From the NCBI GenBank assembly GCA_030654175.1, contig JAURXZ010000024.1, forward strand, positions 186,001-250,000: DNA of 64,000 bases, given 5' to 3'. Below the pieces are notes generated by a model. It was not told the DNA's origin, ran no database searches, and saw nothing but the letters and a program-made list of their open reading frames with translations. A program made the translations under genes and the position numbers. Origin of the DNA: Bacteroidia bacterium. Lineage in GTDB: Bacteria; Bacteroidota; Bacteroidia; 2-12-FULL-35-15. Numbering within the stretch: the stretch's first letter is position 1; every line of letters begins with the position of its first letter. Below, one piece after another: positions 55,829-64,000 of the stretch.

Positions 55829-55952
55829 AACGAATCAATACTAATTTTACGAATCTATTATATACTTATGGGCAGCTAACCAACAAAAACGAATTTACGA
55901 ATCTGTTATTTGCTTTTTCTTAGCGCACAGATCGGTAAATTCGTATAAATTG
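55829..55952. repeat. ACGAAT inverted repeat, copy 2
   Basis: AACGAATCAATACTAATTTT begins 28 nt nearly identical to 25554-25580. Further ACGAATTTACGAATCTGTTA (about 55889) and GGTAAATTCGT (55931) units follow. It fills most of the gatA-tatA gap. Confidence 0.7.
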
Positions 55953-55970
55953 ATTTATCTGTAAAGGAGA

Positions 55971-56177
55971 TTAGTCCTTTTTTTCCGGAGTAGCTGTGGT
56001 GTTATTTTCGCCATCAGTTCCTTTTGATGCGTCTTTAAAATCTTTTATACCTCTTCCAAGGCCTTTCATTAGTTCAGGGATTTTTTTACCACCAAAAAGC
56101 AAAAGAACAATTACCAAAATTACAATAACTTCGGTACCACCTAAACCTAAAAATCCAATTAAAACACTATTTAACAT
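55971..56177 (-). CDS. tatA: Twin-arginine translocase subunit TatA/E
   Basis: A 68-residue Sec-independent export component. It has a short N-terminal membrane helix ([20 protein letters not shown]) with the FGGKKIPEL hinge typical of TatA, then an amphipathic helix ([17 protein letters not shown]) and a short charged, unstructured tail. TatA oligomers form the pore or weaken the membrane for folded substrates; tatC is not in the window. TATCTTTG 27 bp upstream gives a short leader. Confidence 0.92.
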   Translation of the reverse strand: MLNSVLIGFLGLGGTEVIVILVIVLLLFGGKKIPELMKGLGRGIKDFKDASKGTDGENNTTATPEKKD

Positions 56178-56204
56178 TTTGTTCTGATATTAATTTATAA
56201 TATA

Positions 56205-56212
56205 CAAAGATA
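56205..56212 (-). promoter_or_regulatory. -7 element of tatA
   Basis: TATCTTTG on the minus strand, 27 bp before the tatA ATG; predicted leader about 22 nt. A TTG lies about 15 bp upstream, shorter than the usual spacing. Confidence 0.5.
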
Positions 56213-56417
56213 AGCAAAAATTAACGCCAAATAGCATTCGCGAATCGAAAAGAATGTCTGAAAAAATGATACAATAAAATAATGCTGAGTAAATTGACCT
56301 TGCATGGTCAGTTTGAGTCTTTTTCCTGGAAATAAAGTTTTTTTAAACTACTTTTATTTATAATTTAATTGAATAGCCTTTATCGCGCTGCAAAAATAAT
56401 TTTCAAAACCAATAATA

Positions 56418-56780
56418 ATGGCGGAACATAATGATACCGGTACTAAAGGAGAAGAATTGGCTGCCACTTTTTTGCAAAACAAAGGGTATTCTATCCTTGA
56501 AAAAAACTGGCGCTTTAAAAATCTGGAAGCAGATATTATAGCCACGGTTGCCAACACATTGGTTATTGCAGAAGTGAAAACAAGAAAAAGTAATTATTTT
56601 GGTGAGCCGGAAACGTTCGTTAACAAACAAAAACAAAAAAACCTGATCAAAACAGCCCAGGAATATATTGAGCGCAATCAACTCGATCTGGAGGTTCGTT
56701 TTGATATCATTTCCATCATACTTGGAGACAGTCAAATGAAAATTAATCATATTGAAGATGCATTTTATCCCTTGGTGTAA
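56418..56780 (+). CDS. yraN: YraN family (UPF0102) endonuclease-like protein
   Basis: A 120-residue protein of the YraN/UPF0102 family with a PD-(D/E)xK nuclease-like core. Conserved GTKGEELAATFLQNKGYSIL is followed by the metal-site pattern NLEADIIA and LVIAEVKTRKS (the D and E-x-K positions), then AQEYIERNQLDLEVRFDIIS. The family is widespread; its cellular role is still uncertain, although the fold suggests nucleic-acid cutting. It is divergent from tatA and 67 nt upstream of a 3'-flank repeat. The neighbours give no further clue. Confidence 0.9.
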   Translation: MAEHNDTGTKGEELAATFLQNKGYSILEKNWRFKNLEADIIATVANTLVIAEVKTRKSNYFGEPETFVNKQKQKNLIKTAQEYIERNQLDLEVRFDIISIILGDSQMKINHIEDAFYPLV

Positions 56781-56847
56781 GTTCTTTTGAAATTAGGCGG
56801 GTGGTATTATCTTTAATAAACATTCACCTCTTTCTACAGATAATGTT

Positions 56848-56941
56848 GCGTTAGGGATTGCAACGGAAATCCTTTTCTGTTTAGAAAAGATTGAAGTGGA
56901 AAGCCCGCCCTTTTCCATTTGAGGAAAAGGAACGCCCAAAT
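56848..56941 (+). repeat. 3'-flank repeat family, copy C
   Basis: Begins GCGTTAGGGATTGCAACGG and ends GGAACGCCCAAAT. Hairpin 2 has an 8-bp stem CCTTTTCC/GGAAAAGG (56909-56916/56923-56930); compare the 9-bp CCTTTTCTT/AAGAAAAGG of copy B. 67 nt after the yraN stop codon, same orientation. Confidence 0.85.
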
Positions 56942-57029
56942 GAATTAGATCCTTCTAAATCTGCGTCCTCATAAACACCACATGCACTGTAATTTAACTA
57001 TATAAAGCTAAACTATCATTTTTTCAATT

Positions 57030-57037
57030 TATATTTG
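57030..57037 (+). promoter_or_regulatory. -7 element of gapA
   Basis: TATATTTG ending 15 nt before the ATG at 57053, so a leader of about 8-10 nt is predicted. No good -33 TTG at 20 bp. Confidence 0.5.
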
Positions 57038-57040
57038 TAA

Positions 57041-58048
<1,008 letters not shown>

Positions 58049-58108
58049 AAGGTTTCCTGTTTAATGAATAAGCCAAAGGCTGCGCCTCGAGATGTCTGCA
58101 TAAAATTA

Positions 58109-58166
58109 GCCACAGATTGCACAGATTCACGCAGATAAATTTGTGGTAATTTGTGAAATCTGTGGC
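58109..58166. repeat. GCCACAGATT palindromic repeat
   Basis: GCCACAGATT (58109-58118) pairs with AATCTGTGGC (58157-58166). The interior CACAGATTCACGCAGAT and TTTGTGGTAATTTGTGAA extend the partial pairing. Flanking CCTCGAG copies (58087-58093, 58211-58217) may belong to another unit. Confidence 0.65.
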
Positions 58167-58248
58167 AAAGAAATTACAACAACAAATTGCTTACCAACAA
58201 AGGAGGCGAAACCTCGAGGAGTTCACTAAATTAAACATATATTTTTGC

Positions 58249-58279
58249 TTGACTTAAGAATACCGTTTCCGTATATTTG
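58249..58279 (+). promoter_or_regulatory. Promoter of the metal-efflux operon (-33 TTG, -7 TATATTTG)
   Basis: TTGAC at 58249-58253, a 20-bp spacer from the TTG and TATATTTG at 58272-58279 fit the Bacteroidota layout. The -7 element ends five nucleotides before the TTG start codon at 58285, implying a leaderless operon transcript. Confidence 0.6.
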
Positions 58280-58284
58280 CGCCA

Positions 58285-58668
58285 TTGAAAAAGCTAATCG
58301 CTATATCATTTGTTTTCGTTTTTCTGTATGCTAATACAGAACTGCATCAGCTATTGAAATTACCTGTTTTGGTTCACCATTATTTAGAACATCACCAAGA
58401 AGGTAATCTCGCTTCATTTGTTGGTTTTCTAGATAACCATTATAACAGCAAAAAATCTCATCCGGATAACGATCATCACGACCATCAGAATTTGCCATTC
58501 AAAACAGATTGTGCAAATGTTCACACCTCATTGGCTTATACCGGTCATCAACAATACTCATTTCAGTACACACCACCTGTTTCAGTAAAAGTAAATGTTG
58601 TGTATAATGAGATAATTTATTCCTCCGCAAGCCTTTCCAATATTTGGCAGCCGCCAAAATTCAGTTAA
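58285..58668 (+). CDS. Small His-rich exported protein leading the metal-efflux operon
   Basis: A 127-residue protein with a signal peptide (KKLIAISFVFVFLYANTEL) and a conserved-looking LKLPVLVHHYLEHHQEG followed by a histidine/aspartate cluster, HPDNDHHDHQNLPFKTDC. It resembles a Bacteroidota family often encoded just before CzcA-type pumps, with the pattern LP-hydrophobic-HY-EH and a later LPFK. The histidines could bind Zn, Co or Ni in the periplasm, as an accessory or buffering protein (inference). The start is TTG: the frame has a TAA ten codons upstream and contains no ATG. It precedes the RND gene by 91 bp and is probably co-transcribed with it. Confidence 0.75.
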   Translation: MKKLIAISFVFVFLYANTELHQLLKLPVLVHHYLEHHQEGNLASFVGFLDNHYNSKKSHPDNDHHDHQNLPFKTDCANVHTSLAYTGHQQYSFQYTPPVSVKVNVVYNEIIYSSASLSNIWQPPKFS

Positions 58669-58759
58669 TGAATTTATGAGTGTCCGCAACCGGATACAAA
58701 AAAACTGTTTACGGTGCTGATGTACCGCGAACAATCATTCATTTCAAATTTCTGAAATT

Positions 58760-61700
58760 ATGCTTAGTAAAATTATTGCGTTCTCCATAAAGAACAAACT
58801 CATCATTGGGCTTTTCGTTTTAGCATTGATCGCTTACGGACTTTACCAATTCACAAAATTACCAATTGATGCGGTGCCTGATATCACCGACAACCAGGTG
58901 CAGGTAATCACCGTTACACCATCGTTAGGTGCGCCCGATGTGGAGCGCCTTATCACTTTTCCTATTGAACAAGCAAACAGCAACATACCCGGACTGAAAG
59001 AAATTCGCAGTTTTTCGAGGTTTGGTTTGTCGCTGATAACTATTGTTTTTGATGACGATGTGGATATTTATTGGGCAAGACAGCAGGTTACAGAACGGCT
59101 GAAAATTGCAGAACAGCAAATTCCAAAAGGTCTGGGTTCACCTGAATTAGCACCCGTTACAACAGGTCTTGGAGAAATTTACCAATATGTTTTAAAACCA
59201 AAACACGGTTACGAAACCAAATACAATGCAACCGAATTAAGAACCATTCAGGATTGGCTCGTTCGCAGGCAACTGATCGGTGTGAAAGGCGTAGCGGATG
59301 TAAGCAGCTTTGGTGGTAAAGTAAAACAATATGAAATAGCCATCAACCCATCAAATCTTCAATCCCACAACATCACCATCAACGATGTGTTTACGGCATT
59401 AGAAAAAAACAACGAAAACACCGGAGGTGCATACATAGAAAAAGCATCCACAGTGCTTTATATCCGCACCGAAGGGTTGATCGGAAATATGGAGGATATA
59501 AAAAATATAGTTGTAAAAAACACCTCCAACGGAACACCTCTTTTGATAAGCGATGTGGCTGAAGTACGTATTGGTAATGCTACACGATACGGAGCTATGA
59601 CTTATAACGATGAAGGCGAAGTTACAGGAGCCGTAGTAATGATGTTGAAGGGCGACAACAGCAGCAGGGTAATAGAAGATGTAAAAGATAAAATTGCTCA
59701 GATCAGAAAAACGTTACCGGAAGGTGTAGAAATAGAGCCGTTTTTAGACCGGACAAAAATGGTGAACAGCGCCATCAGCACAGTTTCAAAAAATTTAATG
59801 GAAGGTGCGTTGATCGTAATTTTTGTATTGGTTTTATTTCTTGGAAATTTCAGAGCAGGAATTTTAGTTGCTTCCGTAATTCCGTTGTCAATGCTGTTTG
59901 CAGTGATCATGATGAACATGTTTGGCGTTAGTGGAAACCTAATGAGTTTGGGGGCTCTGGACTTTGGGTTAATTGTGGATGGTGCTGTAATCATTGTAGA
60001 AGCAGTGATGCACAGTTTAATTCTTGGCAATAAATCGGGGATTCTAAAAATAAATCAAAGTGAAATGGACACCGAAGTAAACCGTTCAGCAAGCAGAATG
60101 ATGAACAGTGCGGTGTTCGGGCAAATTATCATTCTGATCGTGTATCTCCCAATTTTTACGCTTGAAGGAATTGAAGGGAAAATGTTTAAGCCAATGGCGC
60201 AAACTGTTGTATTTGCTTTGCTTGGGGCATTCATTCTTTCTCTTACTTATATCCCAATGATGAGCACTTTGTTTCTTAGCAAAAACATTTCTCCAAAGAA
60301 AAATTTTTCTGATAGAATGATGGACTTCTTTATAAACATTCATCAAAAATATTTAATCAGGGTTTTAGAATTTCCTAAAACAGTTATCGGCATTTCAATT
60401 TCTCTTTTGCTGATCGCTTTTGTTGTTTTATCAACTATGGGCGGAGAGTTTATTCCAACACTGCCTGAAGGTGATTTTGCAGTAGAAACAAGGGTTTTAA
60501 CAGGAAGTAACATAACCACTTCTTCGGAAGCTATCATGAAATCTGCGCACATCTTAATAAATAAATTTCCCGAAATAGAAAAAATTGTGGGCAAAACCGG
60601 AAGTGGTGAAATTCCAACCGACCCTATGCCAATGGAGGCATCGGACATGATGATCATTTTGAAAGATAAATCGGAATGGACATCGGCAGAAACATGGACC
60701 GAATTATCTGAAAAAATGAGCGAAGCATTAAAAGATGTACCCGGTGTAACATTCAGTTTTCAATATCCTGTTGCAATGCGTTTCAATGAACTAATGACAG
60801 GCGCAAAGCAAGATGTGGTTTGTAAAATATTTGGTGAAAATTTAGATACACTTTCAAAATATTCAAAGCTCCTTGGCGCTGTGGCAGAGAAAGTGGATGG
60901 CGCACAAAATATTTATGTGGAGCCAATAGACGGACTTCCGCAGCTCATCATTAATTACAAACGCAACCTTATTGCGCAATTCGGTTTAAATATCCAGGAC
61001 ATCAATAAAGTGGTGAACACAGCCTTTGCCGGGCAAAGTAGCGGACTGGTCTTCGAAGATGAAAAACGTTTTGATCTGGTGGTTCGTCTTGCTGGCGAGC
61101 AGCGCCAAAGCTTAGAAGATGTGCGAGATCTTTTGATCCCAACCCCTCAGGGAACACAAATCCCCTTGCACCAGGTAGCCGATGTTTCTATTCAGGAAAG
61201 CGTTAATCAAATACAACGGGAAGATGCCAAACGAAGGATCATTGTTGGTTTTAATGTCCGTGGCAGAGACGTTCAGAGCATTGTAACAGATCTGCAGGCG
61301 CAAATTGAAACCCGATTAAAGCTGCCAACAGGTTATTACATCACTTATGGCGGAGCATTTGAAAATTTAGTGGCTGCAAAAAAACGCCTCTCACTTGCTG
61401 TTCCCATTTCATTGTTACTGATCTTTCTGCTCCTCTATTTTGCATTTGGCTCAATGAAACAGGGGGTGTTGATCTATTCAGCTATTCCGCTTTCTGCTAT
61501 CGGTGGCATTTTGTTTTTAGCACTGAGAGGGATGCCGTTCAGCATAAGTGCAGGTGTGGGTTTCATTGCACTGTTTGGTGTGGCGGTATTAAACGGAATT
61601 GTATTGATAGCGGAATTTAACCGTTTAAAAAGTGCCGGTGAAACGGATGCAAAAAAAATTGTTTTACAAGGAACAAAATTGCGCTTACGCCCGGTACTAA

Positions 61701-63121
61701 TGACCGCATTTGTTGCATCTCTTGGTTTTTTACCAATGGCAATAAGCACGGGGGCCGGGGCTGAAGTTCAACGCCCATTAGCAACGGTTGTTATTGGTGG
61801 TTTGTTGATCGCCACTTTCCTTACCCTGTTTGTGTTACCAACACTTTACATCATTTTCGAAAAAGGCTTTACAAAAAGGAATAAAAAACAAATAAAGCCT
61901 GTAAGCGCCATTATTCTTGTGTTGGTTACCTTTTCAATGATTGCCTCTACAGCCAATGCGCAACAACCCATTGAGCTTAAAGCGGCCATTGATTCTGCTT
62001 ATTCAAATAATTTAACGCTTAGGTCGGAGAAGTTAAATGTGGAGGCTTATTCGAAATTAAAACGTGCAGGGTGGGATTTACCACAAACATCATTAACAGG
62101 AGAATATGGGCAATTTAACAGCGCTTTTAAGGATACAAAATTGGGCATCTCTCAGGGCTTTAAATTTCCTACGGTTTATTCGAAACAAAAGTCTGTTTTA
62201 ACAAGTGAATGGCAAAATGCTGAATTAACGTTGGAGGTAAGAAAAGCAGAATTAAAAAAAGAAGTGAGTTCTTCCTTTTATAGTTTGGTTTATACGCGTC
62301 AATTGAAAACCATTTTGCTCGAAATGGATAGCATTTACAGCGTTTTTCTTAAAAATGCAGAACTGAAGTTTGATAAAGGCGAAAGCAATGTTTTGGAAAA
62401 AAATACAGCCATATCGCAACGCGGACAAATACAACTCCAATTGCAAGAGGTAGAGCAGGAATACGCTAATTTAATATTGGAGTTTAATTTATTGTTGAAT
62501 ACAAAAGTTATTTATGTTCCGATAAATACACTATTAAAAATGGATGCCCCCGCTGTTAGTGACGCAGGTATTATAAAGCAGCACCCGTTTTTGCAACAAC
62601 TGGAACAACAACAACAGATCAGCAGATCAAAACTGAACTTAGAAAGGTCTATGTTGCTACCCGATCTGTTTGCCGGTTATAATAATATGAGTATAACCGG
62701 ATTGGGCCCGGACAATATTTATTATAACCCATCCAGCAGGTTTCAATCTATCCACGCAGGTATAGGAATTCCATTGTTTTTTGGTTCTCAAAAAGCAAAG
62801 ATCAGCACGCTAAAAATTAATCAGCAGATTGCTGAAAATAATGTAAATGCGGGTACTGCAATGCTTGAACTTAACTATAAAAAAGCGGTTCAGGAGTTTG
62901 CAACCAACTCTAAAATGGTTAATTATTACGAAAGTCAGGCAATCAAAAATGCGGACGAAACCATGAAAGCAGCTGCCCTTCAATACAACAGCGGAAATAT
63001 CAATTACCTGGAATGGGTAATGCTTACAAACCAAATTGTTACCATTAAAGCAGAATATCTGACTGCTGTTAAAAAATTAAATTTCAGCATCATTGAGATC
63101 AACTATCTAACCAACAAATAA
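58760..63121 (+). CDS. czcA: HME-RND heavy-metal efflux pump CzcA fused to a CzcC/TolC-like channel
   Basis: A 1453-residue fusion. Residues 1-~1040 are a CzcA-type RND pump with twelve membrane helices; TM4 carries LDFGLIVDGAVIIVEA, the D-D-E pattern of divalent-metal (Zn/Co/Cd/Ni) HME pumps, unlike the CusA type. Proton-driven export of metal from periplasm or cytoplasm is expected. After TM12 and a basic stretch (KGFTKRNKKQIK) comes a second signal-like segment, PVSAIILVLVTFSMIASTA, with cleavage-like ANA-QQ (residues 1065-1069), then ~385 residues of outer-membrane efflux protein with long coiled helices (SYSNNLTLRSEKLNVEAYSK and similar). The adaptor follows 11 bp downstream. The pump-channel fusion is known in Bacteroidota. 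Confidence 0.93.
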   Translation: MLSKIIAFSIKNKLIIGLFVLALIAYGLYQFTKLPIDAVPDITDNQVQVITVTPSLGAPDVERLITFPIEQANSNIPGLKEIRSFSRFGLSLITIVFDDDVDIYWARQQVTERLKIAEQQIPKGLGSPELAPVTTGLGEIYQYVLKPKHGYETKYNATELRTIQDWLVRRQLIGVKGVADVSSFGGKVKQYEIAINPSNLQSHNITINDVFTALEKNNENTGGAYIEKASTVLYIRTEGLIGNMEDIKNIVVKNTSNGTPLLISDVAEVRIGNATRYGAMTYNDEGEVTGAVVMMLKGDNSSRVIEDVKDKIAQIRKTLPEGVEIEPFLDRTKMVNSAISTVSKNLMEGALIVIFVLVLFLGNFRAGILVASVIPLSMLFAVIMMNMFGVSGNLMSLGALDFGLIVDGAVIIVEAVMHSLILGNKSGILKINQSEMDTEVNRSASRMMNSAVFGQIIILIVYLPIFTLEGIEGKMFKPMAQTVVFALLGAFILSLTYIPMMSTLFLSKNISPKKNFSDRMMDFFINIHQKYLIRVLEFPKTVIGISISLLLIAFVVLSTMGGEFIPTLPEGDFAVETRVLTGSNITTSSEAIMKSAHILINKFPEIEKIVGKTGSGEIPTDPMPMEASDMMIILKDKSEWTSAETWTELSEKMSEALKDVPGVTFSFQYPVAMRFNELMTGAKQDVVCKIFGENLDTLSKYSKLLGAVAEKVDGAQNIYVEPIDGLPQLIINYKRNLIAQFGLNIQDINKVVNTAFAGQSSGLVFEDEKRFDLVVRLAGEQRQSLEDVRDLLIPTPQGTQIPLHQVADVSIQESVNQIQREDAKRRIIVGFNVRGRDVQSIVTDLQAQIETRLKLPTGYYITYGGAFENLVAAKKRLSLAVPISLLLIFLLLYFAFGSMKQGVLIYSAIPLSAIGGILFLALRGMPFSISAGVGFIALFGVAVLNGIVLIAEFNRLKSAGETDAKKIVLQGTKLRLRPVLMTAFVASLGFLPMAISTGAGAEVQRPLATVVIGGLLIATFLTLFVLPTLYIIFEKGFTKRNKKQIKPVSAIILVLVTFSMIASTANAQQPIELKAAIDSAYSNNLTLRSEKLNVEAYSKLKRAGWDLPQTSLTGEYGQFNSAFKDTKLGISQGFKFPTVYSKQKSVLTSEWQNAELTLEVRKAELKKEVSSSFYSLVYTRQLKTILLEMDSIYSVFLKNAELKFDKGESNVLEKNTAISQRGQIQLQLQEVEQEYANLILEFNLLLNTKVIYVPINTLLKMDAPAVSDAGIIKQHPFLQQLEQQQQISRSKLNLERSMLLPDLFAGYNNMSITGLGPDNIYYNPSSRFQSIHAGIGIPLFFGSQKAKISTLKINQQIAENNVNAGTAMLELNYKKAVQEFATNSKMVNYYESQAIKNADETMKAAALQYNSGNINYLEWVMLTNQIVTIKAEYLTAVKKLNFSIIEINYLTNK

Positions 63122-63132
63122 AAATTATCATT

Positions 63133-64000
63133 ATGAAAAAATATATCATCCTTTTGGTTTCATCAGCATTATTAATGTCGTGTGGATCTGAAACAAAAAC
63201 AGAGAATACAGCAACTGTTGCTCCTGAGGAAACAACAGTTCAGTTAACAGATGCACAATTAAAGAACATTTCATTAACCACGGGCAAATTGGAGTTAAAA
63301 TCCATTTCATCCATTCTTAAAGTAAATGGAACAATTGATGTACCGCCTCAAAATCTGGTATCCGTCAGTGTGCCTTTGGGCGGGTTCTTAAAATCAACAA
63401 AATTATTGCCCGGCATGCACATCTTTAAAGGAGATGTGATTGCTATAATGGAGGATCAGCAATACATTCAGCTGCAACAGGATTATTTAACCACTGCCGT
63501 TAATTTAAAATACACGGAAGCGGATTATAATCGCCAGAAAGATCTAAATCAGAGTAAAGCCACAAGCGACAAAGCTTTTCAGCAAGCAGAGGCGGATTAT
63601 ACCAATCAAAAAATAACCTTAAAATCATTGAATGAAAAGTTAAAACTAATTGGAATAAATCCTGAAAAATTAAATGAAAACACCATTTCCCGCAGTATTT
63701 CCATTACTTCCCCAATTGATGGATATGTATCAAAAGTGAATGTGAATATTGGAAAATATGTAAATTCTACGGATGTATTGTTTGAATTGGTAAACCCGCA
63801 AGACATCCATTTGGGCTTAACCGTATTTGAAAAAGATCTGGATAAATTATTCATTGGTCAAAAGGTATTTGCTTATACCAACAATAATCCCGGTAAAAAA
63901 TACCCTTGCGACATAATATTGATCGGTAAAGACCTTTCGGATGAGAGAAGTGTGGAAGTTCATTGCCATTTCGAGAAATATGATAAATCCTTAATTCCGG
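63133..64000 (+). CDS. czcB: CzcB-type membrane fusion lipoprotein, cut by the window end
   Basis: The periplasmic adaptor of the metal pump, 289 codons visible and still open at the window edge. Signal peptide with lipobox LLMSCGSE (cysteine 17), so probably lipid-anchored. HlyD-like organisation: the first half of a lipoyl/barrel-sandwich (GTIDVPPQNLVSVSVPLGGF, LPGMHIFKGDVIAIMEDQQ), a coiled hairpin (QLQQDYLTTAVNLKYTEADY to about residue 180), the second lipoyl half (SITSPIDGYVSKVNVNIGKY) and the start of the beta-barrel (DIHLGLTVFEKDL). It begins 11 bp after czcA, so the two are in one transcript. Confidence 0.92.
   Translation, partial: MKKYIILLVSSALLMSCGSETKTENTATVAPEETTVQLTDAQLKNISLTTGKLELKSISSILKVNGTIDVPPQNLVSVSVPLGGFLKSTKLLPGMHIFKGDVIAIMEDQQYIQLQQDYLTTAVNLKYTEADYNRQKDLNQSKATSDKAFQQAEADYTNQKITLKSLNEKLKLIGINPEKLNENTISRSISITSPIDGYVSKVNVNIGKYVNSTDVLFELVNPQDIHLGLTVFEKDLDKLFIGQKVFAYTNNNPGKKYPCDIILIGKDLSDERSVEVHCHFEKYDKSLIP

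Overview
The window is a stretch of AT-rich chromosome from a member of the Bacteroidota. The evidence is two secreted enzymes ending in type IX secretion (Por) sorting domains, a TonB-dependent receptor with an N-terminal carboxypeptidase-regulatory-like domain, an RND metal pump fused to its outer-membrane channel, an IPExxxVDY-type gene beside pyruvate kinase, and repeated TAnnTTTG promoter -7 elements. I see no rRNA, tRNA, insertion sequence, prophage or CRISPR array. The genus cannot be fixed from the sequence alone.

Layout. 1-8.3 kb: signalling and core metabolism (two histidine kinases, a transsulfuration enzyme, gpmI, a membrane-anchored peroxiredoxin-like protein, a PAS-SpoIIE phosphatase, an SRPBCC protein). 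8.7-10.5 kb: a fused two-ATPase peptide-transport ABC subunit. 10.7-20.7 kb: a surface-glycan block with two tandem paralogous polytopic proteins, an ArnT/PMT-type transferase with a C-terminal fascin-like beta-trefoil, an opposite-strand GH5-like hydrolase, another GT-C-like protein and an O-antigen ligase/polymerase. 20.9-30 kb: mostly minus-strand housekeeping (cyclase, hemW, EamA exporter, ArsC-like, pyk, IPExxxVDY, PpiD-like chaperone). 30.6-42.2 kb: apbC, a secreted esterase, a REC-CRP regulator, a PEBP protein, glutamate dehydrogenase and a seven-PAS kinase. 42.7-52.5 kb: a DUF4412 protein, an M17 aminopeptidase, a secreted CocE-type hydrolase with a TonB receptor behind it, and a BASS transporter. 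52.6-58 kb: LysM transglycosylase, gatA, tatA, yraN, gapA. 58.3-64 kb: an HME-RND heavy-metal efflux operon cut by the window end.

The intergenic DNA is unusually rich in dispersed palindromic elements of several unrelated families. One family of about 90 bp sits 29-68 nt after the stop codons of four plus-strand genes, always in the same orientation. The most unusual single locus is 34.9-35.4 kb: a degenerate tandem array of four ~150-bp modules, each with A-tracts and T-tracts alternating about every 10 bp, ending at the start codon of the PEBP gene. Several genes have a TAnnTTTG element so close to the start codon that leaderless transcripts are likely.

Functional links: metal efflux (58.3-64 kb) is a clear operon; the glycan block probably builds or modifies a surface polymer; the CocE hydrolase and TonB receptor may form a degrade-and-import pair; gpmI, pyk and gapA are glycolytic but scattered.
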